Shown piece after piece: positions 42,858-52,269 of a DNA stretch of 63,869 nt. The notes below the pieces were generated by a model. The model did not search any database. It was not told the origin of the DNA and was given only the letters and a program-made list of their open reading frames with translations. Origin of the DNA: a virus. The DNA lies in IMG/VR virus record IMGVR_UViG_3300033153_003795, positions 1-63,869 of that record; one strand, written 5' to 3'. The position numbers and the translations under genes are program-made. Within the stretch, counting starts at the first letter, position 1. Every line of letters starts with the position of its first letter.

Positions 42858-45800
42858 GTGACATTAGAAACACGCTCTATTGATGAACAAATCGAAAGAA
42901 TGCAAGGCGAAAAAGAAGTAAAACTACAAGAGATTAATAAGTTTAAAGCAGATAGAAAAACTGCTAGTAAAGATGCTAAAGAATCAATCAGGTATGAGTT
43001 AGATAGCGCATACAGCGAGCTGGGTGATATGAACAGCGAACTTAGAATCCTTAATGAGAATAAAAGAGCTGTAATAAAGAAATTAAAAACAGATAAAGCC
43101 CAAAAGTTAATTGACGATTCAGCTAGTAAAGCAGAAGAAGTATTAGAAGCAAAAGGCGTTCCTGTTATAACAGAATGGGTAAATCCAGAGCTAAAGACCG
43201 AACTTGATACAAAAACTCAAGCGGTTAAGGTAGCTTTAGACAAGCTTATAGATCCTAGAACTACAGACTTTAGAGTCGATGAGTCTCCGTTTAGGTTACT
43301 AATGCAAGGCAAGAAAAAAGGTCAGTATCCTGTAGAAGTAGCAGAAGCGATGGCAATAACTATTAGTAGCTATTTAGGTGAGAGATATGGAGAGCTTAGA
43401 CTTAACGATGATACGCAAATAGCTAAGATGCTAGGGTTTAAGAATGGAACTAAGATTCCTGCTAAAGTACGAAGAGAGTTGGTTAAAGCCGGTAGACTAG
43501 AAAGTAATGAAGCAGCAGGATTAGGGCGTAGTATAATTAAGCTATTAGGTATAAATGTTAAAGATACTGCAGATTACGATTTACAAGCTAGAATAGAAGT
43601 AGCAGCCGGTGCAACTGCGTTAGCTGTAATGGAAGATATGGGACTAGTAGTTAGAGACCAGAGTATTACTGTAGGCACTATGGCAGGACTAGCTAGTGAT
43701 GTTAGAGGTGAGACTACTACGAAGACTGTAGAAAATGCCGATAAACCTGTAGCAATGACGAAAATTCATCCTAAAGTCGGTAAGAAATGGGTAGATAAGG
43801 CTAAAAGTAATAAGGAGTTCTCTGAAAAGCTTGATGAAGAATTAGACGTAAATATACACGAGAAGACACCTCGTTACAGTAAGAAGCGTAAAGCAACACA
43901 CCACGTAACTAGAAATGCTGAGAAGTGGACAGAGCTTACTAAGAAACAACAAGAAGTACTTGATACAGCTGAGAATAGAGCGCATGAAATAGACCTAGAT
44001 AACCTAGTAGTACTTAGAGATATGTGGGGAGACGTTGTAGAAGATGGTAGCGAGCTATCTGATAGACAAATAGAAGTTGCTGAATTATTTGGTTGGACTA
44101 GTCCAGAAAATAGCCATATTGACATAAGACCTAATATTGAAGCTAAGAATAGAGAAATTATAAGTAGTATACAAAATCTTTTAGAGTTTGCTGAAAATGT
44201 AGGAAATAAGAATGTTTATTTTGATTACTTTTTCAGTAAGAATGGTAGATTCTTTATTGACAGCTCGAAGATAAACCCACAGACAGATAAACTACATAGG
44301 TTTATATTAGGAACTAAAGAGCCTAAGAAGAATAGAATAGTTACAGATAAAACTAAAGATGCATTTAAGATAGGGGTTGTACAAGCATTCGATGGATCTA
44401 AAGTAGTAGAGTTTGCAGAAGAGAGTGATGGCGTAGAAGAGATAGTAAATGGTGAAAATATTAGAGGGTTAGGAGCTATTGATAAACAATCACAAGTAGA
44501 TAACATCAAACAATTTGAAGAGATTCTTAATAACGAAGTGGTTAAAGAAGCTGTTGAAAATCCTACTGCTGAGAACATACTAAAAGCTGTACAAGGTGTA
44601 GACCACCCTAGTCATGCGACTATGGCGATTATGGAATTAGCTAAGTATAAGGCAGATGCAGACTTTGAAACTAATATGACAATGGAGACAGATGCTGTTA
44701 CGTCAGGGTTTATACTAGGACTATTAACTAATCCTGTTATGGCTTTTGGTAAACTAAAGAAATGGTTAGCTAAAGGTGGTGTATGGTTTGGTGAAAACAA
44801 GTACAATACTTACGGAGACTGGAGAGCTAAAGGTAAAGACTCGTATGAAACGGGTGCTGAGTTAGCTACAGAAGAACTAGAAGTAGCGATAAGCAATGCA
44901 CCTGAAAAGGGATGGATAAACCATATCGTAGGTGAAATTGACAGAAAGTTTATGAAGAATCCGTTTATGGTATTTATGTACGGAGCTGGTATAGCTAGTA
45001 TTAAGAGAGCTATTAGTAGTACTGCTGTAGAAAAAGTAATGGAAGACTTAAGTAATTCTGATAAAGTAGATACTACACTGATAATACTGATAAATGGTAT
45101 AGACAGTTCTATAAAGAGTTTAGAGATAGCGTTAGCAGAGGCTAAGACGCCTAAACAGAAAAAAGGTATTGCGTATGCTATTAAGACTAGAAAACAGACG
45201 TTAGCGAAGTTAGAGACTATGTCTGGCTTTATTGAGTCACGTACTGGTACACAGAAAGATAAAGCAAAAGTTAAAGTAGCTGAGCGTATAAGAGAAACTA
45301 AAGTAGACTTCTTCTACAAAGCTGGTAAAGACTTGTCTATGGATGAAGCAACCGCTAAGAACGAGCTAAGTGCAGCGTTAAAAAGTGTACAAGATGTAGT
45401 GTTCAATACAACTAGAGATACTTACGGAACTGCTGTAGCAACGTCTATGGAGAGCGAGTTTAGTGAGATGGTAGAAATGCGAAAAGCTATGAATAGTATG
45501 TTTGTAGGTATGTATGGAGCATTTAGACATGAGTTTGATATTCGTTTGAAAGAAGCACAAGGCGATAGAAAGAAACCTAGCACAGAACAGGTAGATAGTG
45601 TATTAGAAACTATGATGAAGGAAGGTAAAATTCCAGGTATCATGACAGTAGAAGCTGAGAACGTATACGAGAAAGCTCCTATTATGAAGACAGATAGGAT
45701 TAAAGCTAGACAAGATAGTCAAGTACAAATTAAAACTAAGCCTCAAAGAACAGTACATCCATTGATATACGATATGGTAGCTAATCCTACAGCAGGAGCA

Positions 45801-46730
45801 GTTGTTAACATACACTATTTAGATGGAGCTCTTATTATGAAAATAATTGGAGATAGTTCTGGATTTGGTGTGCATGACGCATATGTAACACACGTTAATA
45901 ATGTGGTAGATGCTACTAAAGCTTATAATAAACAGACATGGAACTTAACACAACAGTTTAATATGTTAGAAAGAGTACAAGAAGAGTTTGGTAAAGCTAT
46001 AAAGAGTAGTAATGAAGATATTGTGAAAGACGCTATATGGAATAACTTTGTTGAAACGTTTGGTGAGCCTAAAGGTGAAGATGCACCTACTAGAGATAGC
46101 ATGTATGAAGATGCTGTTAAGGTTGTTAAGGATAGTATAACTACTATTAATAAGAACAAAGCTGAGATGAAGAAACAAGGCGTTACTATAGCGCATATGG
46201 CTGGACCTGAAGGTAGTATGTATACGGTTGAAGGTACTGAACCAGTAGTAGACACTAGACGTAAAATAGAACGAGTTGAAGAGCCTGTAGTAGAAACTAA
46301 AGAACCTACGAAAGCGAATGAGCCAGTGAAGGCGATAGACGAGATAATAGAAACAACTACCAACGCTTCACAGCTAACTAACGTTAAAGACGCAAAACAA
46401 GCCCTAAAAGAATATAGAAAACGTGCTAGAGAAGTTAAGAAACTTACAGGTAAAGCGGCGGTTAAAGTAAAGAAGCCTGCAGGTGAGTCTAAGAATCCTG
46501 CTGTAGCTGAAGTACAACGACAATGGGAAGAAGGTATAATTACAAGTGAAGCTGAGTATAATGAAAAAATACAGAAAGCATTTAAAACTAAGGGAGTAGA
46601 TAACAGTAAAGACTACTCAGCAGAAGATATAGCAGAACTTGAACGAATGCACGAAGCAGATACTAAGGCAGAAGAAGATACAATACTAGTAGATAAAGCT
46701 AAAGAAGCTATAACAAGGTGTAAAAAATAA
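42858..46730 (+). CDS. Giant ejected protein, part 2: N4-type virion RNA polymerase core
   Basis: 1290 residues from GTG 42858 (the frame is open from 42693). T7/N4-type polymerase motifs, in order: SKNGRFFIDS (R464; the TxxGR motif), TDAVTSG (D612; motif A, metal ligand), R696-x3-K700-x7-Y708-G in RKFMKNPFMVFMYGAG (motif B), GVHDAYVTH (H1006, D1007; motif C). The R-x3-K-x7-Y spacing equals N4 (R666, K670, Y678, from memory). N4 packages this enzyme and ejects it to transcribe early genes. Residues 1130-1290 are a charged linker. Confidence 0.82.
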   Translation: MTLETRSIDEQIERMQGEKEVKLQEINKFKADRKTASKDAKESIRYELDSAYSELGDMNSELRILNENKRAVIKKLKTDKAQKLIDDSASKAEEVLEAKGVPVITEWVNPELKTELDTKTQAVKVALDKLIDPRTTDFRVDESPFRLLMQGKKKGQYPVEVAEAMAITISSYLGERYGELRLNDDTQIAKMLGFKNGTKIPAKVRRELVKAGRLESNEAAGLGRSIIKLLGINVKDTADYDLQARIEVAAGATALAVMEDMGLVVRDQSITVGTMAGLASDVRGETTTKTVENADKPVAMTKIHPKVGKKWVDKAKSNKEFSEKLDEELDVNIHEKTPRYSKKRKATHHVTRNAEKWTELTKKQQEVLDTAENRAHEIDLDNLVVLRDMWGDVVEDGSELSDRQIEVAELFGWTSPENSHIDIRPNIEAKNREIISSIQNLLEFAENVGNKNVYFDYFFSKNGRFFIDSSKINPQTDKLHRFILGTKEPKKNRIVTDKTKDAFKIGVVQAFDGSKVVEFAEESDGVEEIVNGENIRGLGAIDKQSQVDNIKQFEEILNNEVVKEAVENPTAENILKAVQGVDHPSHATMAIMELAKYKADADFETNMTMETDAVTSGFILGLLTNPVMAFGKLKKWLAKGGVWFGENKYNTYGDWRAKGKDSYETGAELATEELEVAISNAPEKGWINHIVGEIDRKFMKNPFMVFMYGAGIASIKRAISSTAVEKVMEDLSNSDKVDTTLIILINGIDSSIKSLEIALAEAKTPKQKKGIAYAIKTRKQTLAKLETMSGFIESRTGTQKDKAKVKVAERIRETKVDFFYKAGKDLSMDEATAKNELSAALKSVQDVVFNTTRDTYGTAVATSMESEFSEMVEMRKAMNSMFVGMYGAFRHEFDIRLKEAQGDRKKPSTEQVDSVLETMMKEGKIPGIMTVEAENVYEKAPIMKTDRIKARQDSQVQIKTKPQRTVHPLIYDMVANPTAGAVVNIHYLDGALIMKIIGDSSGFGVHDAYVTHVNNVVDATKAYNKQTWNLTQQFNMLERVQEEFGKAIKSSNEDIVKDAIWNNFVETFGEPKGEDAPTRDSMYEDAVKVVKDSITTINKNKAEMKKQGVTIAHMAGPEGSMYTVEGTEPVVDTRRKIERVEEPVVETKEPTKANEPVKAIDEIIETTTNASQLTNVKDAKQALKEYRKRAREVKKLTGKAAVKVKKPAGESKNPAVAEVQRQWEEGIITSEAEYNEKIQKAFKTKGVDNSKDYSAEDIAELERMHEADTKAEEDTILVDKAKEAITRCKK

Positions 46731-49700
46731 TGAGCTGTATAATAGAAAACTACAAAGAATGGGTAAAAGACGGACTAGCAGAAGGTAAAACTACAGAACA
46801 ACTAGATGAGTACTGGAAAGTAGCTATGCTAGAGTCTGCTAGTTCTGAAATGAAAGCTACTATTGATAGAGTACTAAATGGTAATGTAACACAAAATGGT
46901 AGTATTAATATAGCGATTCAGTACAATAATGGAAAAGCCAAACTAACTAAGATGTTAAACATAGAAGTAGAAAAAGATGGATATAGGCTATTTACGCCTA
47001 ATGGAAGCTATATGTTTGAATACGGTAAGAGTATAGGTAAACCATTATATAGCACGAAAGTAGAAAAAGTAATTGTACCAGTAATGGTCAATACAGTAGA
47101 CTTAGAAAACGCTTCAGATCCTAGGAACTTGAAAGTACTGAGAACAATGCCTTCTGATAAGGTAGAAACAGTATACGAAACTTTAGCTAGTGATAGAGAC
47201 GCAGAGATTAAAGGCGACTATATTAAACAAGCTGAGCTAGTTAAAGATCCTACAAAAGCTATAGAATTAGCAGAACGATTAGCAGAAAGTGATAGTGTTA
47301 ATATTAGTAGTGCACAGAAGAATAGGTTGATAAATATACTAGGTACGATAACAAATCCTTTGAAGAACTTTATACCAGAACTGTCTATATACTTGAATGA
47401 GAAAGCTGAAAAGACTGGCGGTGTTATAGTACTAGCAGGTAAGAATGCAGGTATATACATTAATAAAGCAGATAGAGCACCTACTGATGTAACACAAATG
47501 AGCGCAGTAGAGGCGTATGTACATGAAATGATACATAGTACAACAGCGTATGCTATAAGACAGCGTGGAGCTAAAGTAGCCGGAACTATACAAAGACTTA
47601 AGACATTACGAACTAAAGTAATGAAAGAACTTACAGCAGAGCACTTGTTACCAGATGTGTATATTGATAGAGATGCTGAACTAGCTAACGCAGAAGAGAT
47701 TTTAGACTATATGAATGGAAACTTAGAAGAGTTTTTAGCTATAGCGTTAACGAATGAAAAAGTATTTAGTAAGCTAAAGGATATGAAAGCATATAGAGAC
47801 CCTAAAGAAGATTATAAGAACTTATGGGAACAAGTACTAGACTTTGCCGGTAGACTACTAGATATGGTATTTAGAGTAGCTAGAAAAGAAGGTAAAGAAT
47901 TTAAGAACGATGAACTATTGATGAAGTTAATGCTAGAGCTTGCAGAGAATAATAATAGAATAGTAGAAGTAGAAAAGCAAGGAATACTTAGTAGAACGTT
48001 TGAGGCTAAAGATAAATTAGACGAAATGGGTGCTGCAATGCTTAAAGAGCTAGAGAAGCTTGCCAAAAAAGGTAAAGTTATTGATATGCCACAGAATATG
48101 ACTAGAGTTCAAGAAGTGGTATGGCTAGGTAGGAATCTATGGAAATTCTTAGTGAATCCAGATACAAGAGATGCTTTTGAGTGGATATTGGCTACATACG
48201 GTTTACAACGAGAAGGTACAGTACAGTCGTTTATAAGAGCTGTTAGAGATAACGATAGTTTACAGAATATAGTTGAAAGAATGGGGTTATTGTCAGGACA
48301 GATAGATAAGCGAAGAGAAGATAAGGCTATAGAAGTAAGTATAATGGCTACGCAGGGGTTTAATAAAAGACCTACAGATAATGAGTTTAAAGCGCTAACG
48401 TTAGCAGGATTAGATACAGAACTTGGTAATATATATGAAGCTTATGGTGATGAACGTATAGCAGAACTGTTGTCAAATAGTGAAGCACTAGCAGAAGAAG
48501 CATCGAAATTGCGTAAAGAATTAAGAGCAAAAGTAAGTAAAGGTATAGGAAACTACTATGTAGCACAAGCGGATGGACTAGGTAGGTATATGGCAAGTCA
48601 TATAAGTTCAAGATCACAAGTATTCAATGCTGAAATGATAGCTAGTCTTAAAGGTACGTTGGTTGCAGATAAAGGTACAACAGACCCTGAAATTATAGGA
48701 TTGATTGATACATTAGCAACACTAGAAGGATTAAAGTATACAGATAAAAGCTCTAAAGACGTAGTGGCAGACTTGATAAACAAAGAACCAGATGGTGTAA
48801 AGAACGTAATGTACTTGCATAGGTCGTTTGTGGAGACATCGAAGAAAGAGTTATTTGATGGAGATAAGATAGCCCATAGAATAAAAGGATATAATAAAGA
48901 GATATTTGATGATACGATAACACTGAAAGTAGCTCCAGTAATAGATAAGGCAGACTTAGAAAAAGAAGGGTTCACATTAGATAGAGTACTAGAAAAAGCT
49001 AAAGGTGATCGTAGTACTACAACTATGGCGCTATATATAAATAAACATCATATGACACAAAGTTTTAATAGGTCTGCAATGAGAATGACAGACTTAAATA
49101 GAAAAGGTACAAGTTTAGCACATGCAGGTCCAGGTGAAGTGGATATGAATCGTTGGGCTAAAACTAAACGTGATGTAGCAGCTATAAAAGCTGATGCACA
49201 GAAAGAAACTACTGCTATGTTTAAGGGTACATATAAGTTTAAAGAGACGGGTGGACTAGCGCCTGTATATGACCAAAATGGTGTAGTAATAGATTATAGA
49301 TATATGATGCCAAAAGCAGAGAAAGCTAGGTTGTTAAAACAAGATTTAAGAGCTAATACGATATTAGGTAGAAATATGGCCAGTATTCAAGATAAAATAG
49401 AATCTAGTCAATTTAACAAAGAGCTGGTAAGTATTATTAGAGATGATATGGAGAATTATGTTGAGGGTAGTACACTAGGTAAGAATTTGAAAGAGTATAT
49501 TGTAGTAGGAAAAGATTCAACTAATAAAGATATTCAAGATATTTATAATATATTACCTAAAGAAGTTAAACGTGATATAGAAGAAAATGGGGAGATTGCG
49601 GTTAGACGGGAATTGTTGTATGCGTATTTTGGATTTAGAGATCCTAGTATAGTAGGCCTAGTAGGTATTAAGCTACTACCAAAATCAATAAAAGAACTTG

Positions 49701-50668
49701 TTAGACAAGCTGAGAATTGGTGGAAAGAAATAGTAAAGATACATAAAGTAGATATTATTATTAGAACTCCAATGGTTCTTATAGGTAACATAATATCGAA
49801 TTATATGTTAGGTATATTAGCAGGTCATAGACCGGATCAGATTGCTAAATATCAGTGGGATGGTTTTAGAGAGATAAAGCAATATCAGAAGAATTTGCAT
49901 GAGCTTATTAGATTGAAAGAGTCGGAAAAGTCGGGTAATGTAATGAAGTATGATTTAAAGCGTATTAAGCAGTTGGAGAATGAAATTGAGATGAGTCCTG
50001 CGAAGGATTTAATTGATGAGGGATTGTTTCAAGCGATTATAGAGGATGCGTCTGTAGAGGACCTTAAAGTAAGTAATAAGATTACTCAAAAGAAAGATGA
50101 ATTGTTAGAGAAGTATGGTGCGCCTGAATGGGTAAAAGATGGGTCTAATATACTATGGTTAACAGATAAAACTAAGTTTTTTAAGATGATGACAACTGCT
50201 ACACAGTATAGTGATTTTGTTGCTAGGTATGCACAGTATAACTTGATGATGGATAAAATGAAGAGGAATTATGTGAAGGAGACTGGTAAGCAGCCTGATG
50301 TAATTGCGACTGATAAGATGAAAGATAAGGCGATAATTACGGTTAAAGAAGCGTATATTAATTATGATTTACCGAGTAGTAAGTGGACACAGTATGCTAA
50401 TGATATAGGATTAGTGATGTTTACAAAGTATTTTGAGAGGATACAGAGAGTTATTAAAACTAACAGTCAAGATAAACCTATGACAATGCTTATGGCATTA
50501 TTAGGGCAGGCATATTTGACTGGTGATATAGAGGATATAACAGACCAAAGTATCTTTACTAAGAACTATGGCGGGATGTTCCATTTAGATCCGTTTGAGC
50601 ATATAATGGGAGCTGTTACGCCTACATTAGGTGAATACGCTTATGATGCCTATAAGATGGTTAGATAA
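46730..50668 (+). CDS. Giant ejected protein, part 3: C-terminal domain with HExxH
   Basis: 1312 residues; ATG 46730 overlaps the previous TAA (TAATG). HEMIH at residues 265-269, then NLEEFLAIALTN about 67 residues later (a third ligand Glu), reads as a gluzincin-type zinc metalloprotease site. The rest is helical and corresponds in position and size to the C-terminal domain of N4 gp50, needed there for encapsidation. Whether it is joined to part 2 in the particle is not known. The end overlaps the convergent gene by 8 bases. Confidence 0.7.
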   Translation: MSCIIENYKEWVKDGLAEGKTTEQLDEYWKVAMLESASSEMKATIDRVLNGNVTQNGSINIAIQYNNGKAKLTKMLNIEVEKDGYRLFTPNGSYMFEYGKSIGKPLYSTKVEKVIVPVMVNTVDLENASDPRNLKVLRTMPSDKVETVYETLASDRDAEIKGDYIKQAELVKDPTKAIELAERLAESDSVNISSAQKNRLINILGTITNPLKNFIPELSIYLNEKAEKTGGVIVLAGKNAGIYINKADRAPTDVTQMSAVEAYVHEMIHSTTAYAIRQRGAKVAGTIQRLKTLRTKVMKELTAEHLLPDVYIDRDAELANAEEILDYMNGNLEEFLAIALTNEKVFSKLKDMKAYRDPKEDYKNLWEQVLDFAGRLLDMVFRVARKEGKEFKNDELLMKLMLELAENNNRIVEVEKQGILSRTFEAKDKLDEMGAAMLKELEKLAKKGKVIDMPQNMTRVQEVVWLGRNLWKFLVNPDTRDAFEWILATYGLQREGTVQSFIRAVRDNDSLQNIVERMGLLSGQIDKRREDKAIEVSIMATQGFNKRPTDNEFKALTLAGLDTELGNIYEAYGDERIAELLSNSEALAEEASKLRKELRAKVSKGIGNYYVAQADGLGRYMASHISSRSQVFNAEMIASLKGTLVADKGTTDPEIIGLIDTLATLEGLKYTDKSSKDVVADLINKEPDGVKNVMYLHRSFVETSKKELFDGDKIAHRIKGYNKEIFDDTITLKVAPVIDKADLEKEGFTLDRVLEKAKGDRSTTTMALYINKHHMTQSFNRSAMRMTDLNRKGTSLAHAGPGEVDMNRWAKTKRDVAAIKADAQKETTAMFKGTYKFKETGGLAPVYDQNGVVIDYRYMMPKAEKARLLKQDLRANTILGRNMASIQDKIESSQFNKELVSIIRDDMENYVEGSTLGKNLKEYIVVGKDSTNKDIQDIYNILPKEVKRDIEENGEIAVRRELLYAYFGFRDPSIVGLVGIKLLPKSIKELVRQAENWWKEIVKIHKVDIIIRTPMVLIGNIISNYMLGILAGHRPDQIAKYQWDGFREIKQYQKNLHELIRLKESEKSGNVMKYDLKRIKQLENEIEMSPAKDLIDEGLFQAIIEDASVEDLKVSNKITQKKDELLEKYGAPEWVKDGSNILWLTDKTKFFKMMTTATQYSDFVARYAQYNLMMDKMKRNYVKETGKQPDVIATDKMKDKAIITVKEAYINYDLPSSKWTQYANDIGLVMFTKYFERIQRVIKTNSQDKPMTMLMALLGQAYLTGDIEDITDQSIFTKNYGGMFHLDPFEHIMGAVTPTLGEYAYDAYKMVR

Positions 50669-50900
50669 TTAAAGCGTAGACATATACGTCTGAACTAATA
50701 CCTTCAACTTGTCGTAAATGAGAGATTTGACGGTATTGGTGTACTATAGCACTTAATTGAGCGGTAGGGCTTATACGATTACCGTCAGATATAGGTTCTA
50801 GTAAGTTTGGTGTACTAAATACGGAGTAGTTACTTTGTGGAGTTTCTAACATCTTTGAAGTGAGATCTAATGGACCTCCTATAAAATAAGCTTTAATCAT
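50661..50900 (-). CDS. Small protein at the convergent junction
   Basis: 79 residues starting MIKAYFIGGPLDLTSKMLET. No recognised domain. Last gene of the leftward operon; its 3' end overlaps the end of the giant gene on the other strand by 8 bases. Confidence 0.55.
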   Translation of the reverse strand: MIKAYFIGGPLDLTSKMLETPQSNYSVFSTPNLLEPISDGNRISPTAQLSAIVHQYRQISHLRQVEGISSDVYVYALII

Positions 50901-51136
50901 AATAAATCCTTTAGTGATTTTGGTAATGTTGGTGGTTTAAAGTATAACCATACTGAGACTATCATAGAGCCAAATGTGCCTATAGCACGAGATTCGTTAG
51001 TTGCAGCGAATACAGACATTATTAGGATTAATGCTAGTACGTCTATTGTTAAGTCTAAGTAGCGTCTCTTATCATATTTGATTAGAATTACAATGAGGTT
51101 TAGTGCTACACATATAGCCATAAATCCAATTAACAT
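50897..51136 (-). CDS. Small membrane protein, three hydrophobic segments
   Basis: 79 residues from ATG 51136 (GTG 51148 possible). Segments MLIGFMAICVALNLIVILIK, LTIDVLALILIMSVFAA and TFGSMIVSVWLYF suggest three membrane helices. Overlaps the next gene start at 50900. Function unknown; could be a superinfection or accessory membrane protein. Confidence 0.6.
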   Translation of the reverse strand: MLIGFMAICVALNLIVILIKYDKRRYLDLTIDVLALILIMSVFAATNESRAIGTFGSMIVSVWLYFKPPTLPKSLKDLL

Positions 51137-51351
51137 TTTGTCACCCACTCTGATTTAACTATAGGCTGCTTTTCTAGTTTAATTGGTTGGATAAGATGTA
51201 CTACAGTATTAATGTCATCCATGTCTTCAGGTACTGTAAAATCGTGTGATAGTACTTTCCAACGAACTTCTAACCCTTCACCAAACGGGTCAAACGCTGT
51301 GTATACTCCTTGTACTGTACGATCCAGTTCTAATTCTAGTGTTACTTTCAT
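51130..51351 (-). CDS. Small beta-rich protein, unknown
   Basis: 73 residues starting MKVTLELELDRTVQGVYTAF; beta-rich, ends with Cys. Its first strand resembles that of the next gene (51361-51591), so these may be remote duplicates. No domain recognised. Confidence 0.55.
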   Translation of the reverse strand: MKVTLELELDRTVQGVYTAFDPFGEGLEVRWKVLSHDFTVPEDMDDINTVVHLIQPIKLEKQPIVKSEWVTKC

Positions 51352-51360
51352 AGTTGTTCC

Positions 51361-51591
51361 TTATAGTTTAAATTTTTGGATTTCAATTGTTTCGATTAAC
51401 GTACCGTTAAAAGACACGTATTTGCAAGTTAGTTTATCGACCATGTCGTTTAGCCACTTTTTTACTAAGGGTACTTGTTCAGTTTTGATTAGTATTCCTG
51501 GAAATGACTCGATAACGCATGAGGTTATTGTACTTGGCAGTTTAGCACCAATGTTTACAGGTACGGTGTTTAGTTTAATAGATAAAAACAT
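51361..51591 (-). CDS. Small beta-rich protein, unknown
   Basis: 76 residues starting MFLSIKLNTVPVNIGAKLPS. No motif recognised. First gene after the terminator at 51605-51635, so it may begin a separate transcript; AAAGGAAT is its ribosome binding site. Confidence 0.55.
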   Translation of the reverse strand: MFLSIKLNTVPVNIGAKLPSTITSCVIESFPGILIKTEQVPLVKKWLNDMVDKLTCKYVSFNGTLIETIEIQKFKL

Positions 51592-51604
51592 AATATTCCT
51601 TTAT

Positions 51605-51635
51605 AAGTTTAAAACAAGATTCCGAAGAATCCTGT
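51605..51635 (-). terminator. UUCG-loop rho-independent terminator
   Basis: Minus strand: ACAGGATTC-TTCG-GAATCTTGT, a 9-bp stem with one G-T pair and UUCG loop, followed immediately by TTTTAAACTT. It ends the transcript of the MazG-like gene (51642-52022). The same UUCG loop is used by the terminator at 783-823. Confidence 0.85.
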
Positions 51636-51641
51636 ATTAAG

Positions 51642-52022
51642 CTATTTTCTAGAGTTTAAAATCTTTTGTAAGTTAGCTTCTGGACCTACAAAGTCAGTGG
51701 GTTTAGTGATTTTTCCAAGATGATTTTTCTTTGAGCTTTTAGACTCATTTGCCTGTAGTACAGCTTCATAGCCTTCTACTTGAGCGATTGGAGAAATATT
51801 CATTTTTCCTAAAGTGCCTACTCGTACAAAGTCTAAGTCTAGTAATGCATCAAACATAGCTACAGGATCGTTGGCTTCAACAGCTTCTATGAACTCGTCT
51901 AGTTCTTCTTGTAGCATGTCTATTTCTAGTTTGTAGTTAAGTGTATCTGAGGTATTACCTCTACTAGTATTCCATAGAACGGTACGTTCAATTTGTTCGT
52001 AGGCCTGTTTTTTATGTTGCAT
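51642..52022 (-). CDS. MazG-like NTP pyrophosphohydrolase
   Basis: 126 residues. MLQEELDEFIEAVEANDPVA followed by MFDALLDLDFVRVGT (about 35-70) is the E-E-x-x-E ... D-x-x-x-D pattern of MazG/PRA-PH-like enzymes. The C-terminal EGYEAVLQANESK...KITKPTDFVGPEANLQKIL also fits. Such enzymes clear NTPs and may counter (p)ppGpp. Overlaps the upstream gene. Confidence 0.72.
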   Translation of the reverse strand: MQHKKQAYEQIERTVLWNTSRGNTSDTLNYKLEIDMLQEELDEFIEAVEANDPVAMFDALLDLDFVRVGTLGKMNISPIAQVEGYEAVLQANESKSSKKNHLGKITKPTDFVGPEANLQKILNSRK

Positions 52023-52269
52023 CAGAACTATCTTTAGCGATATTGTATAACATAGTTAGTACATGTGTTTCAGATTCTGACGGTAAGCTATCGAGTCTTG
52101 TATACTTTAATAGTCTGTTATTCACTAGTGTTAATGCTAAGTCTTGTACAAGTTGTACATCGTCTTCTGGTGTATCAGCGGGTTCTGTATTAGTAGGATT
52201 TTCATCAAGACTTGTCTCAATTTCGTCGAGCCAGTTGATGAAGTCTTCTACAGTGTTTATGTTTTTCAT
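52012..52269 (-). CDS. Small acidic protein, unknown
   Basis: 85 residues starting MKNINTVEDFINWLDEIETS; acidic with a helical end. It overlaps neighbours on both sides. No domain recognised. Confidence 0.55.
   Translation of the reverse strand: MKNINTVEDFINWLDEIETSLDENPTNTEPADTPEDDVQLVQDLALTLVNNRLLKYTRLDSLPSESETHVLTMLYNIAKDSSDAT

Noticed and set aside
51212-51640. 142-residue plus-strand frame
   Set aside because: Shadow of minus-strand genes and of the terminator at 51605-51635.
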